A DNA stretch of 64,000 bases. It comes from DAOUCV01 sp034432095. GTDB taxonomy: Bacteria; Chloroflexota; Dehalococcoidia; Dehalococcoidales; UBA2162. The stretch spans positions 1 through 64,000 of the forward strand of contig DAOUCV010000021.1 of the NCBI GenBank assembly GCA_034432095.1. The letters are read 5' to 3'. Of this stretch, positions 53,208 to 62,700 are shown in pieces (the first letter of the stretch is position 1; every line of letters starts with the position of its first letter). The notes under the pieces were generated by a model. That model searched no databases. It saw nothing but the letters and a program-made list of their open reading frames with translations, and was not told the origin of the DNA. Position numbers and translations under genes: made by a program.

Positions 53208-54398
53208 CTAGATTGCCTTCCGGGCAATCTCGGCGACGTCGTAAATTTGAATCTGCTGTCCGCATTCTCTAGCAGCGTCTTTGAAGTTCCTTTCACACCA
53301 GGGACAGCTGGTGACCAGCGCCGTAGCTCCAGTAGCCTTTGCCTCTTTCAGCCTTTCGTTAGCTGTCCATAGGGCCAGTTCGGGGTTTGCCTGGCTTACC
53401 CCAGCGCCAGCCCCACAACACCACGCATTTTCTCTGGTGCGCTCCATCTCTACCAGCTCTATCCCCGGTATGCTCCTGAGTATGTTTCGCGGAGGCTCGT
53501 ACACACCAGCTTGAGAGAGATGCCGCCCCAGATGGCAGGGGTCGTGATAGGTGACCTTCATCGGGACCTTTCTTTTGAACTTGATGCTGCCCTCATTTAC
53601 GAGCTGGTCAAGATACTCCACCATGTGGAGCACCTCGAACCTCATTTCAATATTGACCCTGGGGTAGAGTGTTTTGAAGGTGCTGTAACCATCGGAGCAG
53701 GAAGTTACTACCTTGCTCACGCCCAGGGAATTGAAAGTTTCCACACAGTGCTGAGCATATTTGGTGAATTCACCAAGATAGCCTATCTCGTAAGCGCGCC
53801 CCCCGCAGCAGGCTTCTTCCATGCCCATAATGCCCACATCCACGCCCGCCGCCCTCATCAGGCTTATCGCACTTCTGGGCACTTCCCAGAGCTCGGGGTC
53901 AAATGAGAGCATACACCCGGCATGATAGAGGATGTCCACTTTATCCTGAGTGGCATATTTTACTCCCCGGTCCTTAGCCCAGTCCCCCCTTTCTGACTTG
54001 GGTTTACCGAACACATTGTCGTCCTTTCTCAAGCCATAATACATCACCATATAGGCGGGATTTAGGAGCCCCTGTGTCACCGCTTCGGTACGAAGGGTCC
54101 GGACAATCTCAAAAATGTGCTGGTGATGATAGACGCCGCACTGCTGTTCACAGGAAAGGCAGCCGGTGCAGGCGTAAATTCTCTCCCGTATTTCGTCATC
54201 AGCCAGGGACAGTATCCCTTTAGAAACCGCTCTGGCAATGGATACCTGTCCCGAAGGGAAGTAGGACTCAAGCTGGAACCTTTCTCCAGCAGGACAGGCG
54301 GGAATAAATAAATTAAGGACGTCCTTACAGGTGCCACAGCGCGTGCATCCATAGAGCCATTCTTTCACATCGTCAAGACCCACTATTTCCTCCTTCAT
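53208..54398 (-). CDS. GlcF/HdrD-like iron-sulfur subunit
   Basis: A 396-residue protein with two N-terminal 4Fe-4S motifs (CTRCGTCKDV...ACP and CTGCLSCEQQCG) and two CCG domains (HAGC...EACCGG...TSC and HDPCHLGR...NAWCCGAG...SCPWC). This is the GlcF/GlpC/LldE-HdrD family, the electron acceptor for FAD-linked 2-hydroxyacid oxidases. It starts at ATG 54398, 16 bases after the flavoprotein gene on the same strand. Likely partner of that enzyme; the final acceptor is unknown. Confidence 0.9.
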   Translation of the reverse strand: MKEEIVGLDDVKEWLYGCTRCGTCKDVLNLFIPACPAGERFQLESYFPSGQVSIARAVSKGILSLADDEIRERIYACTGCLSCEQQCGVYHHQHIFEIVRTLRTEAVTQGLLNPAYMVMYYGLRKDDNVFGKPKSERGDWAKDRGVKYATQDKVDILYHAGCMLSFDPELWEVPRSAISLMRAAGVDVGIMGMEEACCGGRAYEIGYLGEFTKYAQHCVETFNSLGVSKVVTSCSDGYSTFKTLYPRVNIEMRFEVLHMVEYLDQLVNEGSIKFKRKVPMKVTYHDPCHLGRHLSQAGVYEPPRNILRSIPGIELVEMERTRENAWCCGAGAGVSQANPELALWTANERLKEAKATGATALVTSCPWCERNFKDAARECGQQIQIYDVAEIARKAI

Positions 54399-54414
54399 CT
54401 AATTTGAATGCCAG

Positions 54415-55860
54415 CTACTCCTGGGGCGCACCCCACCGCCCAGGGTTAAGGATATTATTAGGGTCAAGCATCTGTTTAATCCTTCGATGCAGTTTCACCC
54501 AGTTGGGGTCAGCCCGTTCTTCCAGCTTTCTTATTGCCCAGACAGGCGTCTTATAAGGAATAAAACCCGTATCCAAAACCAACTCAAGCTGTTCTGCGCA
54601 TAGGGCTTCTACCCTCTTTACGGTCTCGGGGTCTTCTTTGTCATAAGGCAGCATCCACCTCAGACCGACGAAGTGCCCCTCATTCATCACCCGGGTATAG
54701 CAACTCCGGGTAATATTGTATTTGTCCTGAAGCTCACAGCCCTTCTTGGCGGTCTCAAGCCAGCGGCTCATCGGGCCATAGGTGCCCACCCAGGTAAGCC
54801 CTCCTCCCCCGCTCAGCACGGGTAGGGCCTGCATCGGGAAACCAGCATAGGCACCAGGTGAACGCCGGGGTTCAATTGGCTTAATACCTTTAAGCTCCTC
54901 GTTGACCACTTCTTCAATGACTTTCATTTTGGCGTCGAGCTCATCTTTGGTATTACCCGAAATCTCCACCGATACATTGAATTCGGGCTCATCGGGACGG
55001 CGAGGTTGTGCGGGATAAATGGACGCCTTCTTATGCTCCATAGCCGTCTGCGAAACCCTGCCCAGGGCATAGGAGGTGCCGATAATATCGTCAGGAATCC
55101 GAGTTCGCGATAGTACCCGCAGCAGCTCGTAGGCACTTTCCATGTCCATCAACTGAAAGTGCAGCCCACCGGTATGTTTTGGCTTGGGCCAGAGGCTCAC
55201 TGCCATCTTGGTGATGATGCCGGTTGTGCCCTGCCAGCCCAGAAAGAGACCAGCCAGTTCGGGGAAAGGGACAATTGCCTGCCACGTTTTACTGACTGCG
55301 CAGGAGCCGATTCTCACTAGCTCCGCCGTGGGCAGGACTACTTCCAGTCCGCTGACCCAGTGTGAGGCTGCCCCATATCTGAATGATAGATTATCCAGCC
55401 CCTGCACGAGGGCGTTAGTCATAACACCGGTGGAAGGTGGTGAAAAGGCATAGGTATACATGAGATTGGGGTGGTGCTTCTCAAGGTAGGCTTTCATGTG
55501 TCCAAAGGTTACCCCGGGTTCGACTACGGCGTACATATCAATATCATTCACTTCGATGATGCGGTCCATCCTTTTCAGGTCAAGTACTATGCCGCCCTTA
55601 AGGGGGATAGTCAGCCCCCCGATATTGCCTCCGGCAACGTAGGGAGTAACCGGTACCTTCTCTTTGTTGGCGAGACGGACAATCGCCTGCACCTCCTCCA
55701 ACGACTTCGGCAGGACTACAATATCGGGCCAGCTCGGCTCAGCCTGTGTCATGTCGTACGAGTAGATATAAAGGTCTGCCTGATTGGTGGAAACAAACTC
55801 GCTCCCCACAATCTTAGCTAGCTCTTCTGCAACCCCGCTTTTGACCGATGCTTCTAGCAT
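54415..55860 (-). CDS. GlcD-like FAD-linked 2-hydroxyacid dehydrogenase
   Basis: A 481-residue FAD_binding_4 (VAO/PCMH fold) oxidase. The FAD pyrophosphate region is PVTPYVAGGNIGGLTIPLKG in pieces, with the preceding VVLPKSLEEVQAIVRLANKE; the C-terminal substrate domain ends RRIKQMLDPNNILNPGRW, a typical GlcD/Dld end. It should oxidise glycolate, D-lactate or a related 2-hydroxyacid, with electrons to the GlcF-like protein. A LarA-type lactate racemase at 63209 makes lactate a possible substrate, but it is 7 kb away and this link is inference. Confidence 0.9.
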   Translation of the reverse strand: MLEASVKSGVAEELAKIVGSEFVSTNQADLYIYSYDMTQAEPSWPDIVVLPKSLEEVQAIVRLANKEKVPVTPYVAGGNIGGLTIPLKGGIVLDLKRMDRIIEVNDIDMYAVVEPGVTFGHMKAYLEKHHPNLMYTYAFSPPSTGVMTNALVQGLDNLSFRYGAASHWVSGLEVVLPTAELVRIGSCAVSKTWQAIVPFPELAGLFLGWQGTTGIITKMAVSLWPKPKHTGGLHFQLMDMESAYELLRVLSRTRIPDDIIGTSYALGRVSQTAMEHKKASIYPAQPRRPDEPEFNVSVEISGNTKDELDAKMKVIEEVVNEELKGIKPIEPRRSPGAYAGFPMQALPVLSGGGGLTWVGTYGPMSRWLETAKKGCELQDKYNITRSCYTRVMNEGHFVGLRWMLPYDKEDPETVKRVEALCAEQLELVLDTGFIPYKTPVWAIRKLEERADPNWVKLHRRIKQMLDPNNILNPGRWGAPQE

Positions 55861-56032
55861 TTCTCTAACCTCCCTCTTGTTCGATAGCTCGTTTGATGGG
55901 CTTCTTCCATTTACACTGGTTACACTGGGTATTATTTAGCCGGTTCTCCCTTGTTGTCTACATCGGGACGGGGGTCTACCTGCGCTTAAATAGTTCCTGG
56001 GACGGCTTTTCGCCCAGAGAAACGAGCTAATG

Positions 56033-56072
56033 CTCAAAGGGAACGGGGATGAGAATCCCCGTTCCCTTTGAG
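56033..56072 (-). terminator. Perfect 18-bp hairpin after binding-protein copy 3
   Basis: CTCAAAGGGAACGGGGAT (56033-56050) and its exact complement (56055-56072) flank a 4-base loop, starting 10 bases past the stop of the gene ending at 56082. The core GGGGAT...ATCCCC is shared with the fixB hairpin. No T tract follows on the - strand. Confidence 0.65.
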
Positions 56073-56081
56073 TTTGCTACC

Positions 56082-57920
56082 CTAGTAGCCCATGGACTTC
56101 TTCAGCGCCTGGTCTACCCAGATGTAGTAAAGGTGCAGTTGCTGGTCGTCACAACCGATGCTCCATTCACCTGAGTAGTTCTGCACCCAGGGCCACCACA
56201 TGCGGTAAACCCGTGGGACTGGTAGCCATATTGCCACGCATTGCTCAAGAATGAAGGGCACGACGGCTTTCAGCGTTGCGGCGTATTTTGCGTCATCCTT
56301 GCAAACGTACTTTCGCTGCTCGTTGTAGGCTGCCCTGGTAACCGGGTGCTCATAGTAGCTGAAGCAGTCAAAGCTCTCTTTACGGGTATTATGCATATCG
56401 TAGGGGAAGGGCGCTGTGGGTGACATGGTATAGATACCTTCATCATAAGACCTTGAACGCCTCATGCCGGTGAAAATGCTTATTTCAATTGGCTGAATCT
56501 CCAGGGTAACATTGACCTTAGCGAAGTATTCTTTAATTAGAGCGAGAAAGTCTGCATCACCGGGAGCGCAGACTATCTTGCATTTGAAGCCATTGGGGTA
56601 GCCGGCTTCTTTCAGCAATTGCTTTGCCTTGGTCAGGCTCTCCGGAGTATAGTAAAACAGTTCCTGGACGCCGCATCTTGAGTCGGGAGTTGTTGGCTCC
56701 TTTGGCATCTCCTCAAGCGGAGTATAGAAAGGCTCCCACGCCTTGTCTGGTGGGTATATCGCGGCTTGCAGGTCGGCATATCCACGATAGTAATCTTTTA
56801 TCAGCTCCTGTTTGTTTATCACCAGGGTCATTGCCTGCCGGACCCGCAGGTCGTGCCAGGGCAGCTCCGGCTTGTCAACCCGGAAATACAGGTGGTTAGC
56901 CGAACCGGGGACTGTAGTGTACTTTAAGCTGGGGCACTGCTTCATAAGCGTCTCCCCGTCTTCCCAGGTCAGGGTTGCGCCTAGCGAGTAATCAAGCTTG
57001 CCGGTGCGAAATGCCGCCAGTTGAGTAGATTTGTCGGTTATGACGAGACCGTTAAGCGTGTCTATATAGGGTAGCTGATTCTCCGGGTGGAGTGGGTCGT
57101 ACTGCCAGTAGTTTGGGTTCTTCTTATAAGTCAGTTGACTGTTCGGGATGTAGTCCGTCAGTATATATGCTCCAGTCCCGCAGACATTACGCCAGTCCCT
57201 CATATCCCCGTAAGTATCAACTACCTCTTTGGGATAATGGTATAACCAGCTAGCAGTATAGATAACCTGTAACCCCTGTGACTGTGGGGGCACTTTAACC
57301 TGGAGGGTATACTTGTCAAGAGCAGTGGCAACAGGAGGGGGTTCCCCCGGGTCAAGTTTGGCCTTATGTGCCGTCGCTACGGCATCGGGTGACCACATGC
57401 GGTTGATGGTCCATGCCGCATCATAGGCGGTGAACTCCCGGCCATTTACCGGCGGCTTGTTCCACCAGTGGACTCCCTTTCGGATCTTGAATAGCAGGGT
57501 CTTATCATCGGGCATGCTCCAGCTTTCAGCCAACTGACCCGTCAACCGGCTGGAATAGCCGAGAAAACCGCCAATGCCAGCCTCTCCGGTTCCCTGAGGT
57601 GTCTGCTTCCAGTCTCCCATCAGCAACTCTTCGTTGCAGAGATAGAGCGTTGAACACTGCACCATAAAAATGTAATAGGGGTCAAACCCCATCGGGTCAG
57701 AAGCTATAAAAGTGAACGTTCCTCCATACTTCGGCACTTCTGGAGGCAGAAGCTCCTCCTTTTCCGCCACCTTTTCTTCCGCCACTTTCTCCTCCTCCGC
57801 GGTTACTACTGTTGCTTTACCTACTTCCATTTCTTTCGCCGCTTCTTTCGGGGCGCAGGAGGCTATCACCAGGGATAGCACCATCAGGCCGCTCACCAGT
57901 ATCCAGGTAATCTTCTTCAC
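56082..57920 (-). CDS. Oligopeptide/solute-binding lipoprotein (SBP family 5), copy 3
   Basis: A 612-residue DppA/OppA-type lipoprotein: signal MKKITWILVSGLMVLSLVIASC with lipobox Cys, Glu/Lys-rich linker, PKYGGTFTFIASDPMGFDP, VRQAMTLVINKQELI, KQLLKEAGYPNGF, and the shared C-terminus ALKKSMGY. It starts at GTG 57920 with AAAGGAGG 10 bases upstream. Its signal sequence and linker are nearly the same as in copy 2, while the ligand-binding part differs, which fits distinct specificity. Its promoter lies at 58013-58042. Confidence 0.93.
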   Translation of the reverse strand: MKKITWILVSGLMVLSLVIASCAPKEAAKEMEVGKATVVTAEEEKVAEEKVAEKEELLPPEVPKYGGTFTFIASDPMGFDPYYIFMVQCSTLYLCNEELLMGDWKQTPQGTGEAGIGGFLGYSSRLTGQLAESWSMPDDKTLLFKIRKGVHWWNKPPVNGREFTAYDAAWTINRMWSPDAVATAHKAKLDPGEPPPVATALDKYTLQVKVPPQSQGLQVIYTASWLYHYPKEVVDTYGDMRDWRNVCGTGAYILTDYIPNSQLTYKKNPNYWQYDPLHPENQLPYIDTLNGLVITDKSTQLAAFRTGKLDYSLGATLTWEDGETLMKQCPSLKYTTVPGSANHLYFRVDKPELPWHDLRVRQAMTLVINKQELIKDYYRGYADLQAAIYPPDKAWEPFYTPLEEMPKEPTTPDSRCGVQELFYYTPESLTKAKQLLKEAGYPNGFKCKIVCAPGDADFLALIKEYFAKVNVTLEIQPIEISIFTGMRRSRSYDEGIYTMSPTAPFPYDMHNTRKESFDCFSYYEHPVTRAAYNEQRKYVCKDDAKYAATLKAVVPFILEQCVAIWLPVPRVYRMWWPWVQNYSGEWSIGCDDQQLHLYYIWVDQALKKSMGY

Positions 57921-57975
57921 TCTGCTTTAACCTCCTTTCTCAGTCTGGCTGTAGTCTCTTGCGATTTTGTAACTC

Positions 57976-57996
57976 TTATCTCATCGGTGCACCTCC
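57976..57996 (-). promoter_or_regulatory. Leader minigene: strong Shine-Dalgarno plus ATG-AGA-TAA
   Basis: On the - strand AGGAGG (57996-57991), within a run AAAAAAGGAGGTGC, is followed 6 bases later by ATG AGA TAA (57984-57976), a start, one Arg codon and a stop. It is 55 bases before the binding-protein start. Matches the minigene of copy 1 (TTG-AGA-TAG). Confidence 0.5.
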
Positions 57997-58012
57997 TTTT
58001 TTTTTGTTGAAT

Positions 58013-58042
58013 AGTCTAGTTTTTATTGTGGGGATTTGTCAA
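58013..58042 (-). promoter_or_regulatory. Sigma-70-type promoter for binding-protein copy 3
   Basis: On the - strand: TTGACA (58042-58037), 18-base spacer, TAGACT (58018-58013). The 60 bases upstream (58043-58105) resemble those upstream of copy 2. The leader is short, about 85 bases, and lacks the hairpin seen in copies 1 and 2. Confidence 0.55.
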
Positions 58043-58134
58043 GTGAAGTTAATCCATTCGAACAGTCTGAGCAAATTATGACTTCAACTGCGCAATCTGG
58101 TCCATTACTATACGAATAGCCGGGCGCAAAGAGA

Positions 58135-58812
58135 CTAAGTAACGAAAGTGCCGTCGCTCAACTGCCTGGTCACGTCAGCAATCTCGGCCATAGCTACATC
58201 ATGGGTAGCCACCACTACACCCACATTCTCTCTGGACGCAATCTCCTTAAGCAGGGTAAAAATGGCTTTACCGGTAGCTAAATCCAGCTCGCCCGTGGGC
58301 TCATCAGCCAGAATAAGCGAAGGGCGGTGAACCAGTGCCCGGGCGATAGCCAGCCTTTGTTGTTCCCCGCCTGATAGTTCGTAGGGTCGATGACGAGCGC
58401 GGGCAGTCAGACCAACTAACTCAAGACATTCCTCGGTTCGCCGGTGTCGCTCCGTTCTGTCCCACTCACCGATGCGCAGGGGTAGCTCGACATTCTCATA
58501 GGCTGAAAGTAAAGGAAGTAACCCGAAGGACTGAAACACAAAGCCAATATGACGACGTCTCAGTTGTATTAATTCCCATTCCGTGAGCTTGGACAGGTCT
58601 TGACCCTGAAAATAGACGGTGCCGGAGGTAGGGCTGTCAAGTCCGGCCAGCAGGTTGAGGAGGGTGGTCTTTCCCGAGCCTGACCGTCCGGTTACCACCA
58701 GCAGCTGGCCAGAATGGACCTCCAGGTCGACATCATGGATGGCTCTTATTTTATCGGGACCCAAGCTGAATATCCTCTCCAATTTGTGAGCCGAGACCAG
58801 CGGCTCAGTCAT
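58135..58812 (-). CDS. ABC ATPase, LolD/MacB type
   Basis: A 225-residue ATPase. Walker A GRSGSGKTT, Q-loop FVFQSFGLLP, signature LSGGEQQRLAIA, Walker B LILADEPTGELD, H-loop ATHD. This is the MacB/LolD/FtsE-type ATPase family. Its start overlaps the end of the other ATPase by 8 bases. With the 1118-residue permease it forms a MacB-type export or mechanotransmission system. Substrate unknown. Confidence 0.93.
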   Translation of the reverse strand: MTEPLVSAHKLERIFSLGPDKIRAIHDVDLEVHSGQLLVVTGRSGSGKTTLLNLLAGLDSPTSGTVYFQGQDLSKLTEWELIQLRRRHIGFVFQSFGLLPLLSAYENVELPLRIGEWDRTERHRRTEECLELVGLTARARHRPYELSGGEQQRLAIARALVHRPSLILADEPTGELDLATGKAIFTLLKEIASRENVGVVVATHDVAMAEIADVTRQLSDGTFVT

Positions 58813-59710
58813 CTCTGGTCCTCCCCTTGTTAACTTCCTCTGGCCAGATGGTGATATGGTCTTCAGCCAGAAGGACCCTCACTCGTCCTTTCAGTTTCAG
58901 TTTGTCTACATATTCCCGGGGAATCTGGAGGCGTCCGGCACCATCCAGGACGACAAACTCTTCAAAGACTTCTTGCCGCTCCGCCTGAAGCAACTTAGGT
59001 CCCCGGACGGCTTCCAGACTGGTTCTTCCGTCACGGATGGTCACCACTCGCTGAACCTTGCCGGTGATAGAGGTGTCATGAGTTACTATGACAATAGTAA
59101 CCCCGTAAGTCTCATTTAAAGAGCGGAACACATCAAGAATACCTGACGCTGATTGACTGTCCAGTTCGCCGGTGGGTTCATCAGCCAGCAGGAGCGGCGG
59201 GTTATGAGCCAGCGCCACGGCGATAGCTACCCGCTGTTGCTCTCCACCCGATAAACGTTCCGGTCGATGGTGCATCCGACCTGCCAGTCCCACTGCCGCC
59301 AGCATTTCCTTTGCACGTTGTGCCCTCTTTTTTTGAGGCCACCCCAGCAGAGCGAGAGGCAGTTCCACGTTCTGAAACGCCGTAAGGTAGGGCACCAGGT
59401 TTCTCCCCGTCTGTTGCCAGACAAATCCCACGTCCCGCCGTCTATACTTGACTAGGTCACGGGGCTTCATCTTAAGTAAGTCTTTTCCCCCGACAATGAC
59501 CTGCCCTGCCGTGGGAGTATCCAGCCCGCCAAGGATATTGAGCAGGGTGCTCTTACCACTGCCGCTAGCGCCGACGATAGCTACCAGCTCACCTTTCTTT
59601 ACCCTAAGGTCCAGACCCCGCAGGGCTACTACCTCCAGGTCGGCTATCTTATAAATCTTGAACACGTCTTCACAGTTTATATAGTAGCTATCATCTTTAG
59701 AGCCAGCCAT
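58805..59710 (-). CDS. ABC ATPase fused to an AbrB-like domain
   Basis: A 301-residue protein. Residues 11-235 are a LolD-type ATPase: Walker A GASGSGKST (47-55), signature LSGGEQQRVAIA (153-164), Walker B LLLADEPTGELD, H-loop THD. Residues 251-291 do not belong to the family: FVVLDGAGRLQIPREYVDKL then GRVRVLLAEDHITIWPEE, which has the form of an AbrB/SpoVT swapped-hairpin domain (VD..GRi.iP...). Such domains usually bind DNA or mediate dimerisation. The permease gene lies 10 bases upstream. The fusion could sense or dimerise the transporter; function inferred. Confidence 0.88.
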   Translation of the reverse strand: MAGSKDDSYYINCEDVFKIYKIADLEVVALRGLDLRVKKGELVAIVGASGSGKSTLLNILGGLDTPTAGQVIVGGKDLLKMKPRDLVKYRRRDVGFVWQQTGRNLVPYLTAFQNVELPLALLGWPQKKRAQRAKEMLAAVGLAGRMHHRPERLSGGEQQRVAIAVALAHNPPLLLADEPTGELDSQSASGILDVFRSLNETYGVTIVIVTHDTSITGKVQRVVTIRDGRTSLEAVRGPKLLQAERQEVFEEFVVLDGAGRLQIPREYVDKLKLKGRVRVLLAEDHITIWPEEVNKGRTRDD

Positions 59711-59720
59711 TTTTTAAACC

Positions 59721-62700
59721 TCACGCTTCCCCCATCCTTAACGTACGGTGGATAGCCACTCGGGAAAAGAATAGAATGACCAGAGAAATAGTAATGATGA
59801 ATGCCATAGCCAAAATAGCATAGGCTATACCGATGGTGCCCCAATTAATGGTCAGGATAAAGGAAGGCACTACCCTTTGTCCCTGTTCCGTAAGCTGGAG
59901 GAAAGGCATCATCACGTAGCTGAGTCTCTCGCCGATGAGCGTACCTATCCCCAGGCCAGCCACAATAATAAAGATTTGCTCAAAACAGACCAGCCCGATT
60001 ATCTGACGCAGGGAGAACCCCAGCGTCCTGAGGATAGCGAAATCCAGTTGCCGTGCTTGGGCAGAGAGATAAGAATACACCACAAACCCCAGACTGCTTA
60101 TGAGAACCACGCCAAGGAAAGCAATCATCAACATCCCTCCCCACCCGGCTGCCGCCAGAGGGTCAGTTCTTAATTGTGATATCATCGCCTCCCTATCATA
60201 AAGTGTATGGGCACCGTACCTTCCTGCCCCAAGGACATTAAGTGTAGCCTGCCGTTGTTCTTTATCACCGGTAACTTTGAGCCACACCTCGTTGGGGTAA
60301 ATGGGCGCAGCCAATTGCCGGTTTCTAATGCTGATCAGGCGGTCCAGATTGGCAATAAGGAACCCCTTCTGGGCAGGGTCAAGAGTTGGGAAATAGTCCA
60401 CCACATCCTCGATTGACACCAGAATGAATTGCCCCGGCAGACGGACCTGAACCAGCCTGCCTACCGAGATTTTGGCGCTATCCAGCAGAGAGCGGCTAGC
60501 TATGACCACCAGAGGTCGGCTGTCCAGGTTAGGATAGACAGTCCTAGAAGTAACACCGCGAGCTGCCCAGCCGAAGCGTGCTGAAGTGTTGCCGCTATGG
60601 ACCACAAGCATATTCTTGGCAAAGGTGTCCGTGGCTGCCGGTGCCCCTGAGAACGACGCGGACGCCTCTTCCGGTGAGACTGTCCATTCACTTACGTCTT
60701 CAAAGTCCTCGATTACCACCGGTTCGGAAGAGAAAGAACCCCGAACCTGAAGGTCATCAAAATAGACACCCTGTCGGCTACCAAATAATCCGGTCATTCC
60801 AATAGGTCTCACATAAAGGCAGACCAGGGTCACAGGGGAGGGAAGTGGTGCATCGGTTCCCGGAGCCGTGAGCTTTGCCTCCAGGTACTGCCAGCCCTCA
60901 GCCTGGGTTGTACCAATTAGACGGTCGACGTAGTGCCCCAGACCATCTTTGACCTTGGCATGGACTTCTACTTTGAGATTTCCCTCCTCGGGGTAAACCC
61001 AGATGCCAAGCGCTTCAGTTCCGTCGGGCAGCTCTAATCCCTCCTTAATGGGTGTGTCCTTGGTCAACAGATTCATGAGTTCTGGCAGTGGTTTATCGGC
61101 AAAGTCATCACGGTACCAGGCAATCTGACTCAAATTCTGGGGTTCCACAGCCAGTAAGGTCAATTCCGTCTGGGTAAACATGGTGCCTACCGTTCCGTTG
61201 CTGCGGTAGGCGATGTTAACACGTTCCACCCCCGGCACGCTTGAATACCGCTCGTATAGAGTGTCCTTTGATGCCGACTGGTCATTTAACTGCTCCAGAC
61301 GCACATCGCCTCCTGAGGAGTACAGAGTTCGCTCATTGTAGTTGCGCTCCAGGGTGCCGAGAAAAGTAGCCGAAAACATCCCCACACTGGCAGCCATTAT
61401 CAGCAGGAGAATCAGGCGGCCATAATGGACGGGGTTTCGCGCCATGTACCACAGACCGAGTACCACCGGTGCGTTTCCAACATATCGGCTGAGTCTTGTT
61501 GCCAGGCTAATAATGATGGGGAAGAGACGGAGAAAAACGATGGCTACAGCGAGCATAAAAAGCATCGGCGTTACCAGTAGCAAGGGGTCTACCCCCATCT
61601 CGCCGAACATTTTGATGGTAAGGAGCGTGCCACGCTCCCTTAATTCCCAGTAGAGTACCCCACCAAAGACCAAGGCCACCAGGTCCAGGTAAAAGCGCTG
61701 CCACAACGGTGCCGATGGTGGGCGGGCAGCCTGCTGTCGGTGGTGCACCACTCCACGGCGTGCTGCCTGAATGGCAGGCACCAGAAGAGCCAGCAGACAG
61801 AGTACTGCCGCCGTTATCGCCAGCACTAATACCGTGCCCGAGAACCTGATAGGGAGAAGCCCTCCCCCGGTCAGGGTTCTAAAGGCACCAGTCTTGCCTA
61901 ACAGGCTGAAGACAAAGGCGCCAAGAAAGGGGCCCACGGCGGCACCGATGGCGCTGATTAACACGCCTTCCATAAAATAGATGCCGATGATATGCCAGGT
62001 GCTGGCACCCCGACTCCTAAATAGAGCGATTTCTCCTGATTCCCGCTCTATCAGCATGTTGGCCACCGTAATCAGGTAGTACAGGATAATAGCCACAATC
62101 TGGGAAACGATAAGGAAAAGGGGAATCTGGGTGTACATTAGTTTGCCCTGATACTCCGTAATGACACTAGCTAGAACGGTAAACAGTCCGGAGCGAGGCA
62201 AGCTTGACAGGAGCTGGCGCTCCATGCGCCGGATTGCGTTCTTGATAGTCTCGGCGTTTTGCGAGTTCACTTTATCGATATCTACATAATAGAACCAGTG
62301 ATATGAGGCGGTCATACCGGGGAACATCTGCCCGACAGCCTCAAAAAGGGATTGTTCCGGGATGAAGATAGGAGCGACCCGCCCCTGGTCCAGTGGCACC
62401 GCGAATATATCAGTGTTAAGAAACCAAAATTCCTCGCTGGGGTCAATAGGTTCAATGATTGCCGTAATCTCAATGGTAACCTCGTTTGCGTACTCACCGT
62501 AGCCGCCGATGAAAACCAGCCGGTCGCCAACCCCAATACCAAAATTCTTTGCCGTCTCACTGCCAATCATCCCCTCGATGTAGAAACCCGGGTCTTCCAG
62601 TTCCTCTCGGGTGGGACTGTAAGGAGCAGGCTCAGCATAGTGTCCCTCTAGCACTTTTATGTGTTTTTCCAGATTGGTGAAGACATGAAAGTGACCTGTG

